A stretch of DNA of 64,000 nt, from contig JAJDUK010000024.1 of NCBI GenBank assembly GCA_022826665.1, positions 191,844 through 255,843 on the forward strand, given 5' to 3'. This stretch comes from Alphaproteobacteria bacterium (lineage in GTDB: Bacteria > Pseudomonadota > Alphaproteobacteria > UBA828). The number at the start of each line of letters is the position of its first letter. Position 1 is the stretch's first letter. Under the pieces are notes generated by a model. It had not been told where the DNA came from. It did not search any database and worked only from the letters and a program-made list of their open reading frames with translations. Shown here one piece after another: positions 8,848 through 17,301 of the stretch. The translations under genes and the position numbers were made by a program.

Positions 8848-9669
8848 TTGTCCCTCAAAGGCTTCATGTTTCCGCGCTCCGGCAGCGGCCGGGCCTCCCT
8901 GCTGCCGCCCGTGCCGTGGCATTACTCCGGCCAGATGCTCACCCTCGAATACCGGACCGATCCGGATGCGGTGGCCGAGCTGATCCCGCCCGGTCTCGCG
9001 CCGGCGGACGAGGACCCCGGCGCCGTGGCGCTCATCTGGGCGGAGTGGCAGAGCTGCTCCAACACCTTCGAGGAGCTGCTCGACCCTATCCGGGCGCAGT
9101 ACCGGGAGATGTTCGTCGTCATCCGCTGCAAGTACCGGGACCGGCACTACTCGCGCTGCGCCTACATCTGGGTCGATACCGACTACGCCATGGTGCGCGG
9201 CCATCACCAGGGCTACCCCAAGAAACTGGGCTCGATCTATCTCACCCGCCCGGTCACGGTGGGCCGGGCCGGGCCGCGCCTGGAGCCCGGCGGGCGCTTC
9301 GGCGCGAGCCTCGCCGCCAACGACCGCCGCCTGCTGCACGCGACCTTCGAGATTGAGGCCGAGAGCGACCATGCCGGCTTCGTCAACGCGCTGCCGATGG
9401 TGCACAACCGCTGGATGCCCGCGATCGAGGGCGACGGCAGCGACAGCCTGGACGAGCTGGTGACCATGTCCGCGTACGAGGGCGAGGTCGGCCGCTGCTT
9501 CCGCGGCAGCTTCGAGCTCTGGATCGGCGACTCCCCGGTGGAGGAGCTCACCCGGCTGCAGCCCCGCGAGCCGATCGCGGGCTACTGGCGCGAGGTCGCC
9601 ATGTCCTGGCGCAGCGGCACGACGCTGGAGCGGCGCAACCTCCCCGAGATCGGGGGCGCCGACGCATGA
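8848..9669 (+). CDS. Acetoacetate decarboxylase family protein
   Basis: A 273-residue protein of the ADC superfamily, beta-barrel enzymes that use a Schiff-base lysine or related chemistry for decarboxylation, hydratase or aldolase reactions. The start SLKGFMFP followed by PVPWHYSGQMLTLEYRTDP and LIPPGLAP is typical of family members in aromatic and terpenoid clusters, as is GYPKKLGSIYLTRP, whose adjacent lysines are candidates for the catalytic pair. TTG 8848 is chosen as start because homologues begin at this motif and a GGGAG site lies 9 bases upstream; ATG 8866 is the alternative. It is divergent from the HpaG-like gene and overlaps the MarR gene by 4 bases. Confidence 0.85.
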   Translation: MSLKGFMFPRSGSGRASLLPPVPWHYSGQMLTLEYRTDPDAVAELIPPGLAPADEDPGAVALIWAEWQSCSNTFEELLDPIRAQYREMFVVIRCKYRDRHYSRCAYIWVDTDYAMVRGHHQGYPKKLGSIYLTRPVTVGRAGPRLEPGGRFGASLAANDRRLLHATFEIEAESDHAGFVNALPMVHNRWMPAIEGDGSDSLDELVTMSAYEGEVGRCFRGSFELWIGDSPVEELTRLQPREPIAGYWREVAMSWRSGTTLERRNLPEIGGADA

Positions 9670-10160
9670 GCAGGGAGGTTGCGCTCACCCGCGAGGAGCG
9701 CGAGGCGCGCGCGCGGGTCGAGGGGCTGGGGATCGACATCGACGCCTTCGCCGCCGTCTCCAATGTCTTTCGCGTGGCCAATGCCGTGCGCAACTACATG
9801 GAGCGCAACCTGCTCGCCGAATACCGCCTCTCCTTCTCGGGCTTCACGGTGCTCTGGGTGCTGTGGGTGTGGGGGCCGAAGGAATCCAACGTCCTTGCCG
9901 AGGAATCGGGCATCTCCAAGAGCACGCTTACCGGCGTGGTGAAGACCCTGGAAGGGTTGGGCTTCGCCGCCCGCCGCCCCCATGCAGCCGACGGCCGCCG
10001 GGTGCTGGTGGAGGCGACCGAGAAGGGGATGGCCACGGTGCGCGAGATCTTCCCCCGCTTCAACGCGCTCGAAGGCGAGATCACCCGCGACCTCTCCACC
10101 GCGGAGAAGGAGGAGCTCGCGCGAGCGCTTCGGGTCATGCTCCACACCGTCGAGGCCTGA
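9666..10160 (+). CDS. MarR family transcriptional regulator
   Basis: A 164-residue winged-helix repressor. The helix-turn-helix core reads LWVLWVWGPKESNVLAEESGISKSTLTGVVKTLEGLGFAAR followed by the wing DGRRVLVEATEKG, in the standard MarR layout with N- and C-terminal dimerisation helices. It is translationally coupled to the decarboxylase-family gene (ATGA overlap) and precedes the RidA gene by 27 bases, so it is the likely ligand-responsive repressor of this catabolic cluster. I did not find a clean palindromic operator in the divergent 8754-8847 gap. Confidence 0.9.
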   Translation: MSREVALTREEREARARVEGLGIDIDAFAAVSNVFRVANAVRNYMERNLLAEYRLSFSGFTVLWVLWVWGPKESNVLAEESGISKSTLTGVVKTLEGLGFAARRPHAADGRRVLVEATEKGMATVREIFPRFNALEGEITRDLSTAEKEELARALRVMLHTVEA

Positions 10161-10187
10161 CCGCGCCCGCACGACGAGAGGAATCCC

Positions 10188-10583
10188 ATGACAGCACCGA
10201 TCTTCCACATGGCGGCCGGCGCACCCACGCCTGTCGCGCCCTTCAGCCACGCGGTCGAAGCGGATGGCTGGGTGTTCGTCACCGGCCAGATGCCCAACGA
10301 TCCCGATGACGAGGCCGCGCCGCTCCCCGACGGCATCGAGGGCCAGACCCACAACGTCATGGCCAATCTGAAGATCGTGCTCGCCTCCCTCGGCCTCGGG
10401 CTCGAGCATGTCCTCGTCGCGCGGGTCTATCTCACGCACTTCAAGGAGGACTACGCGGCCATGAACGCGGTCTACGAGACCTATTTCGATCCCGAACGGC
10501 GCCCGGCGCGCACGTGCGTGGGCGTCACCGGGCTCGCCCTCGATGCCCGTGTCGAGATCGACCTGCTGGCACGGCGGCCGTGA
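10188..10583 (+). CDS. RidA family (YjgF/YER057c/UK114) protein
   Basis: A 131-residue RidA-fold protein: the N-terminal PVAPFSHAVEADGWVFVTGQMP strand pattern, then the helix VMANLKIVLASLG, then RVYLTHFKEDYAAMNAVYETYF, and the conserved C-terminal arginine of RPARTCVGV that binds the carboxylate of the imine/enamine substrate. A strong ribosome site (GAGAGGAA) precedes the ATG. RidA enzymes hydrolyse reactive enamines; some catabolic members are 2-aminomuconate deaminases in aminophenol pathways. Its place at the end of a ring-cleavage cluster that also holds a glutamate-amine ligase makes an imine or enamine intermediate plausible. Confidence 0.9.
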   Translation: MTAPIFHMAAGAPTPVAPFSHAVEADGWVFVTGQMPNDPDDEAAPLPDGIEGQTHNVMANLKIVLASLGLGLEHVLVARVYLTHFKEDYAAMNAVYETYFDPERRPARTCVGVTGLALDARVEIDLLARRP

Positions 10584-10602
10584 GGCGGACCGGCAGTCGC
10601 GA

Positions 10603-11475
10603 TCAGGACGCGGAGTCGCCGGCCTCCTCCTGCACCGCGAAGAACGATGCGCGTATCGGCTGCTCGGGCAGCTCGACGGTCGCCTCGGCGAGGCGGGCAC
10701 GGCGCGTAGGCCGGCCGCGCACCATCATGCCCTCGTTGCGGTTCGGCATGGGGTTGCGGGCGATGGGGAACGCGTCCGCAGCGCTGTAGACGCAGATGTA
10801 GAGGCCGCGCGGCGCGGACGAGCGGTTGGGCTCGGAGCCGTGCGCGAGCCGGGTGTGCATCAGGCAGACGCTGCCGGCGGCGCCGAGAACCGGCACCTCG
10901 TGCTCGCGCAGCGAGCGCTCCACGGCGGGCGCGACGAAGCCGGTGAAGCGCTCACCGTCGAAGAGCGAGTGCACCGGGCCGCGGTGGCTGCCGGGCACCG
11001 CCATGAGGCAGCCGTTCTCGGGGGTCATGTCGTCGAGCATGAGCAGGGCGGTCACGACATCGTCGTTCGTGTGCGGCGTGTAGGCGAAGTCCTGGTGGTA
11101 GCGCACCTCGGTGTTCGAGCCGGGCAGCTTGAGGTTGATCTTGCAGTGATGGTGCTTGACGTCGGGGCCGATGAGGGCAGCGACCATGTCGGTCATCGCC
11201 GACTCGCGCATCGCCTCCATGTAGGCGTCGTCGATCTCGCTGGGATTGTTGACCCGCCGCAGCGCGGGCAGCTTCGCGTTGTGCTCGGGCGCCAGGTCGA
11301 AGCGCGGCCGCCCGTCGGTGGTCGGCTCGCCGAACGGCGCGTCGTGGTTCCGGCTATCATCGACCCACCCCGCCAGCACGTCGCGCAGGCGCGTGAGCTG
11401 GCGGCGGTCGACCGCGTTCTCGGCAACGATGAAGCCGTCGCGCCAGAACGCATCGACTTCGTGCTTCGCGATCAT
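10603..11475 (-). CDS. Phytanoyl-CoA dioxygenase (PhyH) family oxygenase
   Basis: Fe(II)/2-oxoglutarate-type oxygenase of 290 residues. The double-stranded beta-helix metal site is visible as HQD in EVRYHQDFAY and the distal histidine in HTRLAHGSEP; a downstream arginine (SSAPRGLY) would bind 2-oxoglutarate. The middle part ALLMLDDMTPENGCLMAVPGSH is the usual PhyH signature. It lies 84 bases downstream of the molybdopterin oxidoreductase on the same strand and may be co-transcribed. The substrate is unknown; relatives hydroxylate acyl-CoAs and many small natural products. Confidence 0.87.
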   Translation of the reverse strand: MIAKHEVDAFWRDGFIVAENAVDRRQLTRLRDVLAGWVDDSRNHDAPFGEPTTDGRPRFDLAPEHNAKLPALRRVNNPSEIDDAYMEAMRESAMTDMVAALIGPDVKHHHCKINLKLPGSNTEVRYHQDFAYTPHTNDDVVTALLMLDDMTPENGCLMAVPGSHRGPVHSLFDGERFTGFVAPAVERSLREHEVPVLGAAGSVCLMHTRLAHGSEPNRSSAPRGLYICVYSAADAFPIARNPMPNRNEGMMVRGRPTRRARLAEATVELPEQPIRASFFAVQEEAGDSAS

Positions 11476-11559
11476 GATCCGACCCTTCCCGCGCGCATGC
11501 GTCCCTGCCGTGCTCGGCCCCGCCCGGTGGAGGCGAACGATCTGGCGCAGGCCGAGGAT

Positions 11560-13680
11560 CTAAACCGCGCTCACCTCCACCAGCGTGTCGGAGAAGGTCG
11601 GCGCGTTGCCGTAGTCTGCGAAGGCCGGCGGGTTGATGGCATTCACCGTGCGGCCGTTGGGGCTGCTCTTCGCCCAATAGCCGAGCGGTGCGACCACCAC
11701 ACCGGGGCTTGCGTCCTCGCTGACGTGCGCCACCGCATGGAAAGCGCCTCGGTCGTTGAAGACCTGCACCGCGTTTCCGTCAGCGATGCCGCGGGCACCC
11801 GCGTCGCTCGGATTGATCATCACCATCTGCTCGCCGGCGTGATGAAGCTGGGTATCCATATTGGCGTAGCACGAGTTGAGGAAGGCGTGGGCCTTCGGTG
11901 AGAGCATGTTGAGCGGATAACGCGCGGCGAGCTCGGGGTTGGTGCGCGCTGACTCGTTCTGCGGAATGAAGTTTGGCAACGGGTCCAGCGGCTCGCCCGA
12001 CTGATCGGCGGCATAGCCCTGGCGAAACAGCGGCAGCACCATGTTGCCGGCGGCCTCGGCAACGGACGACTTGAACTCCATCTTGCCGGAGGGCGTCGGG
12101 AAGTTGCCCTCGCGGTGCGGTACGAACTCCTCCGGCGAGCCGACCTTGAGCCGGGCATAGCCGGTCTGGCGCAAGCCATCAAGGTCGATCCCCTCCAGCA
12201 CCGGGTTGTCCCAATCCAGGGCATCAAGCGCCATTTGCTCGTCCGATCGATCCCAGAAGGGGTCGTTGAAGCCCATGGCGCGCGCCAGGCGCCGGAACAG
12301 CTCGGTGTTGGATACCGCCTCGCCGAGCGGCGCGATCGCCGGCTCGTTGAGGGTCAGATAGAGGTGCCCCCACGAGAACATGAGATCAAACTGTTCCAGC
12401 TGCGTCGTGGCGGGCAGCACGATGTCGGCGTAGAGCGCAGTATCGGTGAGGAAGTGCTCGCTCACGACGGTGAACAGGTCCTCGCGCGCGAGACCCTGCA
12501 GCATCTTGTCCTGCTCCGGCGCCACCACGACCGGATTCGAGTTGTAGACGAAGAGCGAGTTGACCTTGTGGTCGAGCTCGCCCGCGAGCGCGGGGCCGAG
12601 CCGCCACTGGTTGATCACCGGTGTGCCTTCGCGGATCCAGTCGGGGCGGCTGAGATCGTCCCACTTCATCGGAAACGCCCAGATCGGCATGTGCAGGATG
12701 CCGCCGCCGCAATGCCGCCAGGAGCCGACCAGGGCGGGGATGCAGGACATCGCCCGCACGGCGTTGCCGCCGGAGGCGTTGCGTTCGATCGCCACGCCCA
12801 TGCGGATCACCGAGGGCTGCGTGGTCGCGAACTCCCGTGCCAGCGTGCGGATGTCGTCGGCCGCAATCCCGGTGATCTCAGCGACCTTATTCGGAGGGAA
12901 GTTCGCCGCACGCTCGGCCAGCTCGTCGTAGCCGACGGTGTACTTCTCGACGTAGTCGTGATCGACCAGGTCCTCGGCGATGATCACGTTGATCATGCCG
13001 AGCGCCAGAGCGGCGTCGGTGCCAGGCTTGATCGGCAGGTGCCAGTCGGCCTGCTTTGCCGTGCGGGTCGCCACCGGATCGATCACCACCACTTTGGCAC
13101 CGCGGCGCTGTGCCTCGGCAATGAAGGGCCAGTGGTGCAGATTGTTGCTGATGGTGTTGATCGCCCAAAGGACGATGTACTTCGAGTAAACGAAGCTTTC
13201 GGGGTCAACCGCGGCGGTCGGCCCGCAGCTCATGAAGAATGCCGTGATCGCGGCAGAGTCGCAGAAGGTCCGTTCCGAGACCGCAGCGCCAAGCTTGTTG
13301 AAGAAGGCATCGCCGGAGTTGAGGCCGTTCAGGATGCCCTCGGTGCCGAGATAGCTGTAAGGCAGAATCGTGCTCGGTCCGTCCTCGTCGATGATGTCGT
13401 TCCAGCGGCGCGAAATCTCTTCGAGCGCGTCGTCCCAGGAGATGCGCTCGAATTCGCCGGCGCCCTTCGCTCCCGTGCGGCGCAGCGGATGCAGCACGCG
13501 ATCCTCGCTGTAGACCCGATTCTGGTAGTCGTTGACCTTGACGCAGAGACCGCCCTGAGTGAACGGGTGGTCGGGATTGCCGCGCACCTGGGTCACCTTG
13601 CCGTCCTCGACGGTGGTGAGCATGGCGCATGTGTCTGGGCAATCGTGAGGACAAGCGCTGAAGACGGTGGTCTCTGCCAT
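11560..13680 (-). CDS. Molybdopterin oxidoreductase (DMSO reductase family)
   Basis: A 706-residue catalytic subunit that binds bis-MGD molybdenum. The N-terminus carries a 4Fe-4S site with cysteines at residues 10, 14, 18 and 46 (CPHDCPDTC and GGLC). The following SWDDALEEI block, VVIDPVATRTAKQADWHLPIKPGTDAALALGM and RMGVAIERNASGGNAVR are standard family landmarks; the C-terminal molybdopterin dinucleotide-binding domain includes LLSPKAHAFLNS and NDRGAFHAVA. No Tat signal is seen, so it is probably cytoplasmic. No FeS or membrane subunit is adjacent. The GGGGGG-rich ribosome site lies 12 bases upstream. The substrate is unknown. The modABC importer 2 kb away supports a local need for molybdenum. 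Confidence 0.9.
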   Translation of the reverse strand: MAETTVFSACPHDCPDTCAMLTTVEDGKVTQVRGNPDHPFTQGGLCVKVNDYQNRVYSEDRVLHPLRRTGAKGAGEFERISWDDALEEISRRWNDIIDEDGPSTILPYSYLGTEGILNGLNSGDAFFNKLGAAVSERTFCDSAAITAFFMSCGPTAAVDPESFVYSKYIVLWAINTISNNLHHWPFIAEAQRRGAKVVVIDPVATRTAKQADWHLPIKPGTDAALALGMINVIIAEDLVDHDYVEKYTVGYDELAERAANFPPNKVAEITGIAADDIRTLAREFATTQPSVIRMGVAIERNASGGNAVRAMSCIPALVGSWRHCGGGILHMPIWAFPMKWDDLSRPDWIREGTPVINQWRLGPALAGELDHKVNSLFVYNSNPVVVAPEQDKMLQGLAREDLFTVVSEHFLTDTALYADIVLPATTQLEQFDLMFSWGHLYLTLNEPAIAPLGEAVSNTELFRRLARAMGFNDPFWDRSDEQMALDALDWDNPVLEGIDLDGLRQTGYARLKVGSPEEFVPHREGNFPTPSGKMEFKSSVAEAAGNMVLPLFRQGYAADQSGEPLDPLPNFIPQNESARTNPELAARYPLNMLSPKAHAFLNSCYANMDTQLHHAGEQMVMINPSDAGARGIADGNAVQVFNDRGAFHAVAHVSEDASPGVVVAPLGYWAKSSPNGRTVNAINPPAFADYGNAPTFSDTLVEVSAV

Positions 13681-13782
13681 GTGTCTATCCCCCCTTTTGT
13701 GACGAGCATGATATAGGCAAGTCCGCGCGGCTGGCTACGCGCATCGCCGCGCTAACCAGTATCGGAGAGGGGCGTCTCGCAC

Positions 13783-14295
13783 ATGGCTGACGGAGACGGC
13801 GGCGGGGGCATAGACAAGGGTCTCTTCACGATGGCCTTCGGCCGCGATGTGGACTTCCACGATACACATCCGCAAGTGGTCTACCTCGACCGGCAGACGG
13901 GCGGCATCGTCTGGCTCTACGAGACGGACGACGACGCCTACATGGAGGTCGGCATACCCGCCGAGGAGAATCGCCAGGAGCGCGAAGCGATCGAGGCCGA
14001 GCCGGAGCGTTATCTGGAGATTCCCGGCCTCGATCACGACGATCACCATCGGATTCTCAGGCGATTCCTGATGTCGGATTGGACCCGCGACAAGGAGCGG
14101 AAACAGCGGGCGGAAGACGCCTACAGGGGCTCGATCGGCAAGTGGAAACGGGACGTCAGAGACGAGGCCGCCGTCGACGCCTTCTATGAGTTCCGAGAAG
14201 CGGAAATCGTGGCGATGGCCGAGGAGTTCCTGCGGGAGAACGGCATCGAGCCGATCTGGAAGTCGTATGGCGAACGGACGCCTGCCGAGAGCTAA
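13783..14295 (+). CDS. UPF0158 family protein
   Basis: A 170-residue acidic protein matching the UPF0158 pattern: a strand block VVYLDRQTGGIVWL, then ERYLEIPGLDHDDHHRILRRFL, then an arginine/lysine helix with GSIGKWKRDVRDEAAVDAFYEF, and the closing FLRENGIEPIW. The biochemical role of the family is not established. The gene is divergent from the molybdopterin oxidoreductase, with about 100 bases between the starts, and has a GGAGAGGGG ribosome site. Its last gene neighbour is convergent, so it is probably monocistronic. Confidence 0.75.
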   Translation: MADGDGGGGIDKGLFTMAFGRDVDFHDTHPQVVYLDRQTGGIVWLYETDDDAYMEVGIPAEENRQEREAIEAEPERYLEIPGLDHDDHHRILRRFLMSDWTRDKERKQRAEDAYRGSIGKWKRDVRDEAAVDAFYEFREAEIVAMAEEFLRENGIEPIWKSYGERTPAES

Positions 14296-14327
14296 GGACC
14301 GGCGAACGCCCGTCGTTGCACCACGGT

Positions 14328-15143
14328 CTATTCAGGCGAAGGGCTGCGGCGTTCCAAAAAATCTCTGAGGGCGCCGGCACACTCCGGCCCGTGCGAATAG
14401 GCGACGCCGTGACGGGCGCCGGCGACCACGTGCATCTCGCAATCGGGCATGGCGCGCAGCCGTTCCACTTGCGTCTCGAGCGAGACGAAGGGGCTGTCGT
14501 CAGGCGCGATGAGGAGGGTGGGAACGTTGACATCGTTAAGCGCCTCCGTGAGGTCCACCTGCACCAGCATGTCCACGAGGTCGACGCAGGCCTGTGGCGC
14601 CGAGGCACGTTGCGTGTCGTGGAACCAGCGCTCCATCGCGGGGCTCAGGCAACCTGCGGGGAAGCGGAGCGGCATGAGCTTGGCCGACCACGCGTCCATC
14701 CCCAGCCCGTGGACATCGTCCCGGAGCGCCTGCGCCCGCCCGATCGTGCCGCCCCGGTGAGCCGCCGAAACCATGGTCAGCGTTTGAAGGCATCCCGGAT
14801 GGTGCGCGGCGAGATGGAGGCCCACGGTGCCGCCCGTCGATTCGCCGACGAAGTGCACCTGCTGCGTCCCGAGCGCGCCGAGTACGTCGAGAACATCGCC
14901 GGCCATCGCGTCGATAGACCAGGCAGCACCCTCCGCCGGGACGAAGGACCGGCCGAAGCCGCGCAGGTCCACTCGAATGATCCGATAGCGGTCAGCCAGG
15001 ATCGGCAGCCACGTGATCCAGATGTCGGAATCGACGGCGAGCCCGTGGAGAAAGAGGATGGTTTCGCGCGGCTCCTGCCACGGGGGCACGATGTCGCAGA
15101 GCTCGTAGTGGATGTCCCCTTCGAAACGTTCCAGCATCGGCAT
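14328..15143 (-). CDS. Alpha/beta hydrolase
   Basis: A 271-residue alpha/beta-hydrolase. The oxyanion strand is ILFLHGLAVDSDIW, the nucleophile elbow GESTGG holds the catalytic serine, the acid is probably in LLIAPDDSPFVS, and the histidine is in VVAGARHGVAYSHG. The general form matches meta-cleavage-product hydrolases, enol-lactonases and esterases. It starts 15 bases after the Rieske ferredoxin gene on the same strand, so the two form an operon. That pairing points to a small aromatic or lactone substrate, which is inference. Confidence 0.87.
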   Translation of the reverse strand: MPMLERFEGDIHYELCDIVPPWQEPRETILFLHGLAVDSDIWITWLPILADRYRIIRVDLRGFGRSFVPAEGAAWSIDAMAGDVLDVLGALGTQQVHFVGESTGGTVGLHLAAHHPGCLQTLTMVSAAHRGGTIGRAQALRDDVHGLGMDAWSAKLMPLRFPAGCLSPAMERWFHDTQRASAPQACVDLVDMLVQVDLTEALNDVNVPTLLIAPDDSPFVSLETQVERLRAMPDCEMHVVAGARHGVAYSHGPECAGALRDFLERRSPSPE

Positions 15144-15158
15144 GGCATCGCCTCCGGC

Positions 15159-15473
15159 TCAGGGTTCGACGAGCGCGTAGATCGCGCCGTCCTCGACGAC
15201 GAGGTCATAGCTCCGAATGGGCTCGGTGCAAGGCGGCTCCACCGGCTGGCCGGTCTTGATCTCGAAGCAGCCGCCGTGGAGCGGGCATTCGATGATGTCG
15301 CCGTCTATGAAGCCCTGGGAGAGCCAGGCCTGGCTATGGGAACACGTGTCGTCGGTGGCGAAGAACGCGCCGTCCAGGTTGTAGACCGCGACCGGCGGCA
15401 GGCCGTCGGTCTCGACCCGCAGGATTTCGCCGGCGTAAACGTCATCGACGCGGCAAAGCAGGATCTTCTCCAT
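15159..15473 (-). CDS. Rieske-type [2Fe-2S] ferredoxin
   Basis: A 104-residue stand-alone Rieske protein. The two cluster-binding motifs are CSHSQAWL (Cys-x-His) and CPLHGGCF (Cys-x-x-His), separated by the usual spacing, with the ring-hydroxylating-oxygenase ferredoxin pattern VYNLDGAFFATDDTCSHS. ATG 15473 (MEKILLCRV) is chosen because homologues begin at this point; an open frame extends upstream without family similarity. It would carry electrons to an oxygenase, but no Rieske oxygenase alpha subunit is present in the window, so the partner is either elsewhere or a different oxygenase such as the P450. Confidence 0.88.
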   Translation of the reverse strand: MEKILLCRVDDVYAGEILRVETDGLPPVAVYNLDGAFFATDDTCSHSQAWLSQGFIDGDIIECPLHGGCFEIKTGQPVEPPCTEPIRSYDLVVEDGAIYALVEP

Positions 15474-15806
15474 CGTCCGCGTATCTTCCGGCCTGGCGTT
15501 GTGTTGCGGCCCCAGCGCATGTTCCGGCGCCGGGTCGCGTCCGGACGATGGAGTGTCTGAATTCTGCGATCGGTTGACAAGCAAACGACGTGCCGGCGTT
15601 GCGCGGGTTCAGGCCGAGCGCTACAGTCGCGGCGCCGATGCGGCCCTGGCGGGCCGAGTGACCGCCCGAACGACGGAACGGTCGGTCCCCGTCGGCGGCG
15701 GTCGAGGCGCCGTGGAGGTGCGGGAGCGCTCGCTCCAGTCGGATCCAGCCTCATGCACGCAAGTTGAGGAAGAGGCGCGAGCCCCGCAGGGGCCGCGACG
15801 CGCGAC
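15474..15806. other. Divergent intergenic region between Rieske ferredoxin and modA
   Basis: This 333-base gap separates the minus-strand ferredoxin operon from modABC and must hold both promoters. It is GC-rich apart from a short stretch around 15560-15590. I see no ModE-type palindrome and no molybdenum-cofactor riboswitch fold that I could support by eye. An isolated TTGACA at 15574-15579 lacks a matching -10 hexamer. Confidence 0.5.
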
Positions 15807-16607
15807 GTGTGGCATGGAAGAGGCGACCGGCGGCGGCGATCCTCGGTGCTTCGGGCGGCATGGCTGGTGCTTGCCGTGCTCTCCGCCTGTTGCTGGGCGG
15901 GGCCGGCGGCAGCCGAGCGGGTGATCGTGCTCGCCGCAGCCAGCACCGCACACGTGATCGACGAGGTGATCGAGCAGTTCGAGGCCGGGCCCGACAACAG
16001 TGTCGTGGCCTCCTACGCCGGCACCTCCGCGCTCGCGCGGCAGATCGAGAGCGGCGCGCCGGTCGATATCTTCCTCGCCGCCAACGCGGCATGGATGGAC
16101 CATGTGGAGGCGCAGGGCCTGATCGAGCCCGGCAGCCGTCAGGCGCTCGCCGGCAATCGGCTGGTGTTCGTCACGGGCGACGGCGACATGGCGCCCTTCG
16201 AGCCGTCCGCGGCGCCCGATCTTCCTGCATTGCTGAACGGCGGGCGGCTTGCCATCGGCAACCCCGACCACGTGCCGGCCGGCATTTACGCGCGCCAGGC
16301 ACTGGAAGCGCTCGGCCTTTGGCCCGACGTGCAGAGCCAGCTCGCGCCGGCGGCCGACGTGCGTGCGGCGCTCGCGCTGGTAGCCCGAGGCGAGGCGCCG
16401 CTCGGCATCGTCTACGCCACCGATGCTGCCCTCGTTGAAGACGTGCGTGTCGTTGGGACGATCCCGGCCGCGCTGCATGAGCCCATCGTCTACCCGGTGG
16501 CCCTCGTCGCGGACCGCGCCTCGCCGCCGGCGACGCGCTTCTTCGACTTCCTGACGGGGCCGGAAGGCCGGGCGGCCTTCGCCCGCGCCGGCTTCATCGT
16601 CGAGTGA
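15807..16607 (+). CDS. modA: Molybdate ABC transporter substrate-binding protein
   Basis: Periplasmic binding protein of 266 residues for molybdate or tungstate. An arginine-rich N-terminus and a hydrophobic core ending in GPAAA form a signal peptide, after which the mature protein begins with VIVLAAASTAHVIDEV, the ModA start that holds the oxyanion-binding serines. Other landmarks are SYAGTSALARQIESGAPVDIFLAANAAWMD and GIVYATDAAL. GTG 15807 is the longest start consistent with a signal peptide; a slightly later start is possible. It is the first gene of a modABC operon (4-base gap to modB). Confidence 0.92.
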   Translation: MWHGRGDRRRRSSVLRAAWLVLAVLSACCWAGPAAAERVIVLAAASTAHVIDEVIEQFEAGPDNSVVASYAGTSALARQIESGAPVDIFLAANAAWMDHVEAQGLIEPGSRQALAGNRLVFVTGDGDMAPFEPSAAPDLPALLNGGRLAIGNPDHVPAGIYARQALEALGLWPDVQSQLAPAADVRAALALVARGEAPLGIVYATDAALVEDVRVVGTIPAALHEPIVYPVALVADRASPPATRFFDFLTGPEGRAAFARAGFIVE

Positions 16608-16611
16608 GACG

Positions 16612-17301
16612 ATGGCGCTAACCCCGCTTGAGGTCGAGGCAATCCAACTCAGCCTGCGGGTGGCGGGCTGGGCGGTGCTGATCAGCCTGCCCCTCGGCAT
16701 CGCCGTCGCCTGGCTGCTGGCGCGCTATCGCTTCCCGGGCCGGGAGCTGCTCAACGGTCTGGTCCACTTGCCGCTGGTGCTGCCGCCGGTGGTGGTGGGT
16801 TTCGTGCTGCTGCTGCTGCTTGGCAGGCAGGGTCCGCTCGGCGCCTGGCTCGACGACTGGTTCGGCATCACCCTCGCCTTCACCTGGCAGGGCGCGGCAG
16901 TGGCCTCGGCCGTGGTCTCCTTCCCGCTCATGGTGCGCGCGATCCGGCTTTCCATCGAGGCCATGGATCGCCGACTGGAGACCGCCGCACGCACCCTCGG
17001 CGCCCCGCCCATCTGGGTCTTCGTGACCATCAACTTGCCGCTGATTGCGCCTGGCGTGCTGACCGGCATTATCCTCGCCTTCGCCCGCTGCCTCGGCGAG
17101 TTCGGCGCGACCATCACCTTCGTCTCCAACATTCCCGGCGAGACCCGGACCCTGCCGCTCGCGCTCTACACCTACACGCAAGTGCCGGGCGGGCTGGACG
17201 GCGCCTTCCGCCTGATGGTGATCGCCATCGTGATCGCCTTCGCCGCGCTGATCGGCTCCGAATTCCTGGCGCGCATCGTCAAGCGCCGGCTGGAGGGGTA
17301 A
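16612..17301 (+). CDS. modB: Molybdate ABC transporter permease
   Basis: A 229-residue inner-membrane permease with about five hydrophobic helices. The ModB pattern is clear: LPLVLPPVVVGFVLLLLLG near the N-terminus, and the EAA coupling loop ETAARTLGAPPIWVFVTINLP followed by CLGEFGATITFVSNIPGETRTLP, which is highly conserved in ModB. It forms the channel for the binding protein encoded just upstream and the ATPase just downstream; the stop and the modC start overlap (TAATG). Confidence 0.95.
   Translation: MALTPLEVEAIQLSLRVAGWAVLISLPLGIAVAWLLARYRFPGRELLNGLVHLPLVLPPVVVGFVLLLLLGRQGPLGAWLDDWFGITLAFTWQGAAVASAVVSFPLMVRAIRLSIEAMDRRLETAARTLGAPPIWVFVTINLPLIAPGVLTGIILAFARCLGEFGATITFVSNIPGETRTLPLALYTYTQVPGGLDGAFRLMVIAIVIAFAALIGSEFLARIVKRRLEG

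Noticed and set aside
8754-8867. N-terminal extension of the FAH-family gene to 8867
   Set aside because: It would overlap the divergent decarboxylase-family gene, and the extension has no similarity to the family, which starts at ATG 8753.
15574-15602. TTGACA as a promoter for modABC
   Set aside because: No acceptable -10 hexamer is found at 16-18 bases spacing.
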